The position numbers and the translations under genes were made by a program. A stretch of 64,000 nt of DNA from an uncultured Lachnospiraceae bacterium (GTDB lineage Bacteria > Bacillota > Clostridia > Lachnospirales > Lachnospiraceae): contig CAJTKA010000001.1 of the NCBI GenBank assembly GCA_910576815.1, positions 62,001 to 126,000 of the forward strand. Reading direction: 5' to 3'. Of this stretch, positions 50,543 to 58,600 are shown one piece after another (positions within the stretch are counted from its first letter, which is position 1; every line of letters starts with the position of its first letter). The notes below the pieces were generated by a model that saw only the letters and a list, made by a program, of their open reading frames with translations, was not told where the DNA came from and did not search any database.

Positions 50543-52087
50543 ATGAACAAGAAGAAAACAGCAGTTGAAGTCTACATCTCTACCGTTTTTAAGTGGGGCC
50601 TGTTCATTTTGGTATGCGCCTGCATGTGCGCCACTGTCATGTTCAATGTAGAAAAAATGTTTGGCCTGTATCCCACGGTGCCCTGGCTTGCCACGATCAT
50701 GCTGGGAGTCATGGATACCTGCTTTTTTGTGACAGCGATCATGATCATCCGATCTTCTTTCGACGAGGAAGGCTTTTTGAAGGAAGGCAGGCTGAAAATC
50801 GGCAAGCTGTTTTCGGCTATCATTTTGGTCATACAGTGGAATTATCTTCTGTATATGCTTCCGACGAGGACCTTTTGGGGCTTCCTGTTCTTTTTCCTGA
50901 TCCTGATTGCATTCTTTTTGGATCTGAAACTGTTACTTGCCTGCGGTCTGGCCTGCTCTGTCTCCCTCTTTATCGGCTGGGGGATCCGGGGCACGAATCT
51001 GCTGCCCGTCAAAGACGAGTTATTTCTTTCGGATATCATTATGTGCCTTGTGGCATTGACACTTTCTCTGGCAGGCCTGCTGATCTTCGTTTTCTTTGTT
51101 GCGCATTTTCTGGTCAATGCCAAGAAAGATGAGCTGGAACAAAACAATGAGCACGTTAAAAATATCCTGACCTCCGTACGGGAACTGTCTGAACAGTTAT
51201 CCGCGGCAGGCACAACACTTTCACAGGTTTCCGAAAATGAGAGCGCTTCTGCGGAAGAACTGGCCTCAACGAGCGAACAGCTGGTCATCAACAGCAACCG
51301 CCTCAGCGCAAAGACAGAAGAAAGCATGACCAATTTAAGCGAGCTTGGAGAGTGGGAAGGTATCGTCATTTCCAACATGGAAAAGGTGGAGAACGTTTCT
51401 ACGGAACTGCTTGATAAATCCAAAGAAAACGAGAACCTGCTCAACAATCTGCATGAGATCAACGGTGAGGTATCCGAATCCATCAGGGAAACCACCGATA
51501 TCGCGGTACGACTCTCAGAGGCAGTACGGGAGATCGGTATGACCTTAAACCTGATCAGCGATATTTCCAGTTCCACCAATCTGCTGGCTTTAAATGCTTC
51601 CATTGAAGCAGCCAGAGCAGGAGAAGCCGGAAAGGGCTTTGCGGTCGTGGCCACAGAAGTCGGCAATCTTGCAAACAGCACACAGGAATCCCTGAAAGTG
51701 GTACAATCCGTGATTGAGCGGGTACAGCAGAACGTAAAAGAGATTACTGCGCAGGTAGATGAAAACACTGCAAAACTTGATAAACAAAGCGAATACTATG
51801 AAAATGTATTTTCCGGAATACGGGATATGACGGCACTCTTAAACACTTCCGTTGAAGCGATTCGCACCATGGGTGAGGCGCAGAGCAGACAGTCCGGTGT
51901 GATCAAACAGACGATTGCCATCAATCAGGACATTGCGGAGAATATCCGCAACGAGAACGAGCAGTTCGTCTCGATCAATGAAATGGCGGAGAGCAGTGCC
52001 AACGATACGTCAGAGGTAGCGGCACAGGCGGGTGCAATCAACAGCATGGTCGATAAAATGACGGAAATCTTGAATATTGAATATTGA
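50543..52087 (+). CDS. Methyl-accepting chemotaxis protein with membrane-embedded sensor
   Basis: A 514-residue chemoreceptor. The N-terminal 200 residues consist of about six membrane helices with short loops and no large extracytoplasmic domain. The cytoplasmic part shows coiled coils and the conserved CheA/CheW-binding tip SSTNLLALNASIEAARAGEA. There is no HAMP domain recognisable between the last helix and the coiled coil. The ATG at 50543 follows GAGGG; the longer frame starting 33 nt upstream is not preferred. The stimulus is probably sensed within or close to the membrane, which is inference. Confidence 0.9.
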   Translation: MNKKKTAVEVYISTVFKWGLFILVCACMCATVMFNVEKMFGLYPTVPWLATIMLGVMDTCFFVTAIMIIRSSFDEEGFLKEGRLKIGKLFSAIILVIQWNYLLYMLPTRTFWGFLFFFLILIAFFLDLKLLLACGLACSVSLFIGWGIRGTNLLPVKDELFLSDIIMCLVALTLSLAGLLIFVFFVAHFLVNAKKDELEQNNEHVKNILTSVRELSEQLSAAGTTLSQVSENESASAEELASTSEQLVINSNRLSAKTEESMTNLSELGEWEGIVISNMEKVENVSTELLDKSKENENLLNNLHEINGEVSESIRETTDIAVRLSEAVREIGMTLNLISDISSSTNLLALNASIEAARAGEAGKGFAVVATEVGNLANSTQESLKVVQSVIERVQQNVKEITAQVDENTAKLDKQSEYYENVFSGIRDMTALLNTSVEAIRTMGEAQSRQSGVIKQTIAINQDIAENIRNENEQFVSINEMAESSANDTSEVAAQAGAINSMVDKMTEILNIEY

Positions 52088-52099
52088 ATAGATTTGGTG

Positions 52100-52128
52100 T
52101 TGACAAACACTGGAAAGTCCGTTACAAT
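52100..52128 (+). promoter_or_regulatory. Promoter for rplU operon
   Basis: TTGACA, a 17-bp spacer and TACAAT (52123-52128). The leader that follows is about 95 nt. Confidence 0.85.
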
Positions 52129-52133
52129 ATTCG

Positions 52134-52229
52134 AGTATGCCGCATAGTGAGGTCAAAGTATGCCCTTTCGGGTATCACCGAAGCTAGCGAGTAAATGGAC
52201 GGGAGTCCATGAATAGGAGGTGTGCAGGT
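52134..52229 (+). ncRNA. Probable L21 ribosomal protein leader
   Basis: The region between the promoter and rplU contains a compact structured leader: CATAGTGAGGTC, TGCCC-TTTC-GGGTA and TGGACGGGAGTCCA hairpins, ending in AGGAGG. Its position and form agree with the L21 leader family (Rfam L21_leader), which is thought to bind L21 for autoregulation. The call rests on pattern recall, not on a covariance search. Confidence 0.65.
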
Positions 52230-52535
52230 ATGTACGCAATCATTGCAACCGGCGGAAAGCAGTACAAGGTATCCGAGGGCGACGAGATTCGTGTGGAAAA
52301 GCTCGATGTCGAAGTTGGCTCCACGGTAACGTTCGACCAGGTAATTGCTGTCAGCAATAAGGAGCTTAAGGTTGCAGGCGATGTGGCAAGCGCTACCGTG
52401 ACAGGAACCGTTACGGATCAGGGCAGAGGCAAGAAGGTCATCGTCTACAAGTATAAGAGAAAGACCGGATATCACAAGAAAAACGGTCACAGACAGCCTT
52501 ATACGCAGATCAAGATCGACAAGATCAATGCGTAA
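52230..52535 (+). CDS. rplU: 50S ribosomal protein L21
   Basis: A 101-residue ribosomal protein of the large subunit. It begins MYAIIATGGKQYKVSEGD and has the basic C-terminal segment KYKRKTGYHKKNGHRQPYT. The start at 52230 has AGGAGG 9 nt upstream; an in-frame ATG 21 nt earlier lies within the leader. It shares one base with the prp start, a tight coupling. Confidence 0.97.
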   Translation: MYAIIATGGKQYKVSEGDEIRVEKLDVEVGSTVTFDQVIAVSNKELKVAGDVASATVTGTVTDQGRGKKVIVYKYKRKTGYHKKNGHRQPYTQIKIDKINA

Positions 52536-52867
52536 TGACTAAGGTCACCATTTATAAAAATAAGTCAGGAGACTATCTGAAATTTATTTGTGAAGGTCAC
52601 GCAGGTTATGCAAAACGCGGAGAAGACATTGTCTGTGCCGCCATATCAGTGCTGGTGATCAACACGATAAACTCACTGGAGGAGCTCACAAAAGAGCCGA
52701 TACAGGTGGAAACAGATGAAGCGGCAGGAATCATTCGCTGTACCTTTCATCAGTATCCCCTGCGAGAAACCTCCCAAGTTCTGATGGATTCCCTGTCGCT
52801 GGGACTGCAGCGGATTCAGGCGCAGTACGGCAAAAAGCATTGCAAATTGACAGTTGAGGAGGTGTAA
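52535..52867 (+). CDS. prp: Ribosomal-processing cysteine protease Prp
   Basis: Removes the N-terminal extension of L27 in Firmicutes. The 110 residues carry the catalytic histidine in CEGHAGYA and the catalytic cysteine in EDIVCAAISVLVI. The start overlaps the rplU stop by one base (TAATG), and rpmA, the gene of its substrate, follows 4 nt after its stop. The three-gene order rplU-prp-rpmA is standard in Firmicutes. Confidence 0.93.
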   Translation: MTKVTIYKNKSGDYLKFICEGHAGYAKRGEDIVCAAISVLVINTINSLEELTKEPIQVETDEAAGIIRCTFHQYPLRETSQVLMDSLSLGLQRIQAQYGKKHCKLTVEEV

Positions 52868-52871
52868 TACC

Positions 52872-53156
52872 ATGTTAAATATGAACCTTCAGTTTTTCGC
52901 ACATAAAAAGGGTGTCGGTTCCACCAAAAACGGCCGCGATTCCGAGGCGAAAAGATTAGGTGCAAAGAGAGCTGACGGCCAGTTCGTCAAGGCAGGAAAT
53001 ATCCTGTACAGACAGCGCGGTACAAAGATCCATCCCGGCGTCAACGTCGGCAGAGGCGGAGACGACACGCTGTTTGCACTGGTGGATGGTGTGCTTCGTT
53101 TTGAGAGAAAAGGCAGAGACAGGAAGCAGGCTTCCGTTTATCCTGTAGAGCAGTAA
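52872..53156 (+). CDS. rpmA: 50S ribosomal protein L27 with cleavable N-terminus
   Basis: A 94-residue ribosomal protein near the peptidyl transferase centre. It begins with the Firmicutes extension MLNMNLQFFAHKKGVGSTKN, in which Prp is expected to cut after FFA to expose HKKG. The start at 52872 follows GGAGG; a start six codons earlier is not used. A terminator follows. Confidence 0.97.
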   Translation: MLNMNLQFFAHKKGVGSTKNGRDSEAKRLGAKRADGQFVKAGNILYRQRGTKIHPGVNVGRGGDDTLFALVDGVLRFERKGRDRKQASVYPVEQ

Positions 53157-53170
53157 GAAACGCAAAGCTT

Positions 53171-53207
53171 AAGCTCCGAACATTCTGATGTTTGGAGCTT
53201 TTCTTTT
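53171..53207 (+). terminator. Intrinsic terminator after rpmA
   Basis: AAGCTCCGAACA pairs with TGTTTGGAGCTT (12 bp, one G-T) and is followed by TTCTTTT. Confidence 0.9.
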
Positions 53208-53253
53208 ATAACAGGGAGAAGAATGAAAAATCACACTGATGTGAGGGAAAATC

Positions 53254-54543
53254 ATGTTTGCAGATCGCGCAAGAATTTTTGTAAAAAGCGGTAAGGGCGG
53301 GGACGGTCATGTCTCCTTCCGTCGTGAAAAATATGTGCCAAACGGCGGCCCTGACGGCGGAGACGGCGGCAAGGGCGGAGATGTCTACTTTGAAGTGGAC
53401 GAAGGCTTAAACACCCTCACCGATTTTCGCCATATCCACAAATACAAAGCCGGGAACGGCGAGGAGGGCGGCAAGAAAAACTGTGCCGGTAAAGCCGGGG
53501 AAGACATCACGATCAAGGTGCCTGAAGGCACTGTGATCAAAGAGGCCGAAAGCGGAAAGGTCATCACCGATATGTCCGGGGCAAATCGCCGTTTTCTGCT
53601 CTTAAAAGGCGGACGGGGCGGCAGCGGCAACCAGCACTATGCCACCAGCACCATGCAGGCTCCCAAGTATGCGCAGCCGGGTCAGCCTGCGCAGGAACTG
53701 GAACTTCTTCTGGAACTTAAGGTGATAGCGGATGTAGGACTCGTCGGCTTTCCCAATGTCGGAAAGTCCACTTTTTTAGCGAAAGTAACCAACGCAAGGC
53801 CAAAGATCGCTAACTATCACTTTACCACCCTGAATCCGAATCTGGGCGTGGTAGATTTAGAGGACGCGAAAGGCTTTGTGATTGCCGATATCCCGGGGTT
53901 GATCGAAGGTGCGGCGCAGGGTGTCGGCCTGGGGCATGAATTTTTGCGTCATATCGAGCGTACCAGACTGATCGTACACATCGTGGACGCAGCATCCACC
54001 GAAGGACGCGATCCCATTGAGGATATCCATGCCATCAATAAAGAACTGGCCGCTTACGACGAAAAACTGGCCAGCCGTCCGCAGATCATTGCCGCCAACA
54101 AGATCGATATGATCTACGAAGGTGATGAAGATCCCGTAGAGAAAATCAGAGCGGCCTTCGAGTCGGAAGGCGTCCCTGTCTACGGTATATCTGCTCTCAG
54201 CGGAAAAGGCGTCAGAGACCTTCTCTATGCGATCAATAACCGTCTGGAGGAAATCGGGGAGGAACCCCTTACTTTTGAGCAGGAGTTCTTTCCGGAGTTT
54301 CACTTTGATACGGAAAATGAGCCTTATACCGTTGTATATGACGAAGCGGCGGACGAATATGTCGTGGAAGGCCCCCGCATCGAGAAAATGCTGTCTTACA
54401 CAAATTTAGAGTCTGAGAAAGGCTTTAAATTCTTCCAGGACTTCCTGAAAAAGCAGGGTGTTCTGACGCAGCTTGAGGAGCTTGGCATCGAGGAGGGCAG
54501 CACCGTCAGGATGTATGGATTATCATTTAATTATTATAAATAG
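53254..54543 (+). CDS. obgE: GTPase ObgE
   Basis: A ribosome-associated GTPase important for 50S assembly and growth control. The 429 residues have the Gly-rich Obg domain (1-158, GGDGHVSFRREKYVPNGGPD), the G domain with G1 GFPNVGKST (about 166), G3 DIPGLIEG, G4 NKID, and the C-terminal OCT domain (about 350-429). GAGGG lies before the ATG. The order rplU-prp-rpmA-obgE-yhbY-nadD is common in Firmicutes. Confidence 0.97.
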   Translation: MFADRARIFVKSGKGGDGHVSFRREKYVPNGGPDGGDGGKGGDVYFEVDEGLNTLTDFRHIHKYKAGNGEEGGKKNCAGKAGEDITIKVPEGTVIKEAESGKVITDMSGANRRFLLLKGGRGGSGNQHYATSTMQAPKYAQPGQPAQELELLLELKVIADVGLVGFPNVGKSTFLAKVTNARPKIANYHFTTLNPNLGVVDLEDAKGFVIADIPGLIEGAAQGVGLGHEFLRHIERTRLIVHIVDAASTEGRDPIEDIHAINKELAAYDEKLASRPQIIAANKIDMIYEGDEDPVEKIRAAFESEGVPVYGISALSGKGVRDLLYAINNRLEEIGEEPLTFEQEFFPEFHFDTENEPYTVVYDEAADEYVVEGPRIEKMLSYTNLESEKGFKFFQDFLKKQGVLTQLEELGIEEGSTVRMYGLSFNYYK

Positions 54544-54560
54544 TCAAGGAGATTTCAAGT

Positions 54561-54881
54561 ATGGAATTAACGAGCAAACAGAGAGCCTATTTAAAAAGTT
54601 TGGCAAACGGTATCGATCCCATCTTTCAGGTGGGAAAATCCAGCCTGACGCCGGAATTTACAGCTTCCATCAACGATGCGTTCAATACCAGGGAACTTTT
54701 GAAGATTGCCGTCTTAAAAAACTGTGCGGACGATCCGAAAGAGCTGGCGCAGATGATCGCAGAACGCACCCATTCCCAGGTGGTGCAGGTGATTGGCAAA
54801 AAGATCATCCTCTATAAACCTGATAAAAAGGATCCCAAGATTGTTCTGCCCAAAGCAAAAGCGCGCGAGGAGAGCAAATGA
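54561..54881 (+). CDS. yhbY: YhbY family RNA-binding protein
   Basis: A 106-residue CRM-domain protein associated with pre-50S ribosomal particles. It has the family start LTSKQRAYLKSLANGIDPIF, QVGKSSLT (GxxG loop region), and the C-terminal QVIGKKIILYK. AAGGAG precedes the ATG. The stop overlaps nadD by 4 nt (ATGA). Confidence 0.93.
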   Translation: MELTSKQRAYLKSLANGIDPIFQVGKSSLTPEFTASINDAFNTRELLKIAVLKNCADDPKELAQMIAERTHSQVVQVIGKKIILYKPDKKDPKIVLPKAKAREESK

Positions 54882-55579
54882 AGCGGATCGGCATTATGGG
54901 CGGCACCTTCAACCCCATCCACAACGGTCACCTTATGATTGCCGAACAGGCGAGAGAGCAGTTTGCGCTGGTAAAGGTGCTGTTTATGCCAAGCGGCATT
55001 CCCTATATGAAGGATCAGCGGGAGATTCTGCCTGTCGATATCCGCTGTGAGATGACGACACTTGCCATCACGAACGATCCCTATTTTGAGTTGTCCACTC
55101 TGGAAGCAGAGGATGCCATGCAGGGGAAAAACACATATACCTATGCAACGCTGCAGAAACTGCGTCAGAAGGATCCGGAGGCGGATTATTATTTTATTTT
55201 AGGGGCAGACAGTCTCTATGCAATTGAGAATTGGAAGTATCCTGCACTTATTTTTCAAAATTGTACCATACTGACGGCTGCAAGAGCAGCGGAAATGCCT
55301 GCTGACATACGATTGCCGCATTCAATGGCACACAGGCCATCCGAACAGTCAGAGAGTGATGCAGTCCCTGCTGAATCGCGAAATCGTCTGCGGCAACAGG
55401 TGCAGCATCTGCGCGAAAAATACGACGCTTCCGTAGAACTTTTGGAATTTGCAGGAATAGAGGTGTCTTCCACGCAGATTCGGGAAAACGTACGACGCGG
55501 AAAATCGATCTGCGGACTGGTGCCCGAGGCAGTGGAAGCCTATATCCGAAAGAAGCATTTTTATGAAAAGGATTCGTAA
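54878..55579 (+). CDS. nadD: Nicotinate-nucleotide adenylyltransferase
   Basis: Transfers AMP from ATP to nicotinate mononucleotide in NAD synthesis. The 233 residues have the nucleotidyltransferase motif GGTFNPIHNGHLMIAEQ and FILGADSLYAIENWKYP. The C-terminal motif GIEVSSTQIRENVRRGKS provides the second nucleotide contact. About 30 residues near 145-180 are hydrophilic and longer than in most relatives. Its usual partner yqeK is not adjacent: a surface protein gene of almost 4.9 kb lies between. Confidence 0.92.
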   Translation: MKRIGIMGGTFNPIHNGHLMIAEQAREQFALVKVLFMPSGIPYMKDQREILPVDIRCEMTTLAITNDPYFELSTLEAEDAMQGKNTYTYATLQKLRQKDPEADYYFILGADSLYAIENWKYPALIFQNCTILTAARAAEMPADIRLPHSMAHRPSEQSESDAVPAESRNRLRQQVQHLREKYDASVELLEFAGIEVSSTQIRENVRRGKSICGLVPEAVEAYIRKKHFYEKDS

Positions 55580-55603
55580 AATAACATTATTTATGTTATA
55601 ATG

Positions 55604-55630
55604 AACGCAGACTGTTTGGTCTGCGTTTTA
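55604..55630 (+). terminator. Intrinsic terminator after nadD
   Basis: AACGCAGAC pairs with GTCTGCGTT (9 bp, loop TGTTTG) and is followed by TTA. The T-run is short. A separate 7-bp inverted repeat (ATAACAT/ATGTTAT) lies just upstream. Confidence 0.7.
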
Positions 55631-55668
55631 TAGGTGCCTGGCATATTTCGTGCAGAAAGGAAACGATT

Positions 55669-58600
55669 ATGAAAAAACAGAAAGCATTTAAATGGATCGC
55701 CGCTTTGTTGAGCGCCGCTGTCCTTTTCACGAGCGAGGGCATGTCCTGTCTTGCCTTTGCTGCACCTGATGAAAATTTGATTTTATCCCCCCTGACCATT
55801 GACGCGGCAGCGAGCGGAGAGGAACGATCCCTGGAAGATGAAGTTACGCTGTCTGAAAATTCAGAAGATAGTACAGAAAATCCTGCTGATGATGCCGGAG
55901 TACCCGGAGACGAAACGGAAAAGGAACCGGGAAATCCAAATGAGGAAATCCCTGACGAGAAAGAGACAAATTCTGAAAATAATCTTTTGCCTTCCAACGG
56001 GCAAAATGATGATGGAGACGAGACAAAAGATCCGGAGGAACAACCGGAAGAAGTGCCGGTTATTGATACCGTGTCGGATAATTCCCTGTCCTCCAATAAT
56101 CTGATGTCATTGGAGGAAGAAACGCCTGCCATGACCGACTTTGCGATTGTGGATGAAGGCGGTAATCTGTTGGATGAAACACGGATTCTTTATATTGAGG
56201 AAACTTCTTACCGACAGCTTCATGTAAAGCTTACCCCTGAGAATGCTGTTGCGGATACCATTATATGGTCTTCAGACAATGCGCGGATTCTGGTGACAGA
56301 CGGAAAAGTTTCCTTGAAGCCGTCGGAAACAGAGACAGTTGAAAGCAACGTGGTAACAGGCATTGTGAGCGCCCGGATCGGAGAGCTTATAAAAACATGC
56401 AAGGTTGAGTTTCAGCCTTTGATGAAAGATATCATTATCGTGAATCAGAACGGTGTCGCGATCCCTGAATCCGGTATAACAATTTTGCCCGGACAGCAGA
56501 AAAAGCTTGGGATAAAGATACAGCCCGAAGGAGCAGTCGTGGAGGGTCAGCGGACCCGTTTCACTCTTGGCGATACCAGTTGTCTGAGAATAGATGCAGC
56601 CAAAGGTATTTTGACCGTAAGGCAGGCTCCCAAAACATTTCCCTATGAGACTACCCTGACGGCCACTATCACAAATCCGCATACCAATCAGAAAGTGAGT
56701 GCAGCCTGTAAGGTCACCGTTCCGGCGCCCGGCGAACAGGACGGTATCCGCTGCGGAGATATCTTGTTTTACTGTGACGGTATGCAGCCGGATTACAAAA
56801 AGATTGATGATAAGAATTGGGAAGTCAGCGCAAACCGGAACAGTAAGATGACACTTACTTTTCTTGGGGAACAACAGCCGGATACAGAGTATGCTATTTT
56901 TTATAATGATAGTGGAAGAGGCATTGACACCAGCCGTCCGCAAAGGCCGGGAACCAAGTACAGTAATAGTCTCACACTTAGAAATGACAAGTATCCGCTG
57001 CAGTTTGTGCTGGGGACGAAGCCTACCAATCAGGGATATGTGAGAGAGTATACCCTTTCGGAAGTTTATACCATAAACTTTAAGATGACAAATTACAGAT
57101 CATATTTTAGACTGTCATCGAATGTCATTCAGACCATTCCCGGTGCACCTGATCAGGAAATTCAGGTAAGAATGCTTCCGGATACCTGTGAAATGAAGGA
57201 TGTCACTTGGGTCTCCGGCGATGAACGCCTTGTTAAAATAAAGGAAAGAACAGAAAAAGGCGTTATCGTGCAGTTTGGGCAGAGCGTGGGCACGACCCAG
57301 ATTACGGCAATAGCCAAGGACTACCGCGGCCAGGAGTGTTATGCCTCCTGCGAGGTCAGACTGAGTATGAAACTGCCATCTCCATCCTTTGAAAGCGAAT
57401 CCGGCGGAGAGACTTCTGAGGAAACTGCTGACGGTGATACCAATTTTTATTGGCTGATCGATAAGGGCGGTAACGTTTCGATCACGATAAGAGGTGCGTC
57501 GAAAGCTAGTATTTATTATACCACAAACGGGCAAAACCCCGCCACAAACGGCATCCTTTACCAGTCGCCGATCACTGTAAACGAAAATACTACCATCAAG
57601 GCATACGCCAGACTGGAAGGTTATGTGGACAGTTCTGTGTATGAAAGTGAATTTCGAATCGGAAATCCCAAATTTTCGATTTCTCCGTCCTCTGTCACGA
57701 TACCGCAGGGCAAAGAAGCCAAGGTCTCTTTTGCTCTGCCCACAGGCGCAGATCCCAGTACCATCATATGGGACAGCAGCGATACTGAAATTGCACAGGG
57801 GATAACAAATTCTGACACAGATGCTGACGGCAATACAACCTCTGTCTCACATAAGATTTTTACCGGCATATCCGCCGGTAAATGTACCGTTACGGCAACG
57901 ATTACCGATTATGCCGGAAGAGAGCAGACGGCAGCCTGTCAGGTTACTGTTCCCGGCCAATTGGAGATTACTCCTGCGGTTACTTTGGAAGAAGAAGATA
58001 CGGCTGCCATAAAGATCACAAAACTTCCCGCAGGATACACAAAAGACGATGTCAGCTGGATGGTGGATTATTCCATTACCGATGCTTCTCTTATCACATT
58101 TGGAACCGATGATAGTGGCAATAAAACCATTACAGCCAGCAGGCTGGAAAACACGCAGGAAGTGCGAACCGTTACAGTTAGGGCATCCTTGTCCACGGAC
58201 GGGGATGATATTTGTGCACGTTGTCAGGTAACGATCGTGCCCAGACAATATAAAGTCAACTTTTTCGGATATAATAAAAAACTCATCAAAACAGAGAATG
58301 TGTATCGAAATCAATCGGCCACACCTCCCTCAGCCGAGATGATGAGCAAGGCGGCGCCAAAGGGTTACCGCTTTGATGGCTGGGAAGTTCCGGACAGCTG
58401 GAAAAATATTGTTGAAAACAAAGATATTTATGCCAAAGAATATGTACAGATCATATACACCATTAACTATCAGCTTGGGTCGGAAGGAACAAATTCGGCT
58501 GAAAATCCGACTTCTTATAAAGTGACTGATAAAACCATTGATTTACGGGAGGCAATTCCCGCTCCTGAAAGAAAATTTGCCGGCTGGTATTTGGATGAGA

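Noticed and set aside
55597..55602. TATAAT hexamer before the large surface protein gene
   Set aside because: The -35 at 17 bp (TCGTAA) is poor, and the terminator hairpin starts 2 nt later, so a start there would cut the hairpin. It may be chance within A/T-rich sequence.
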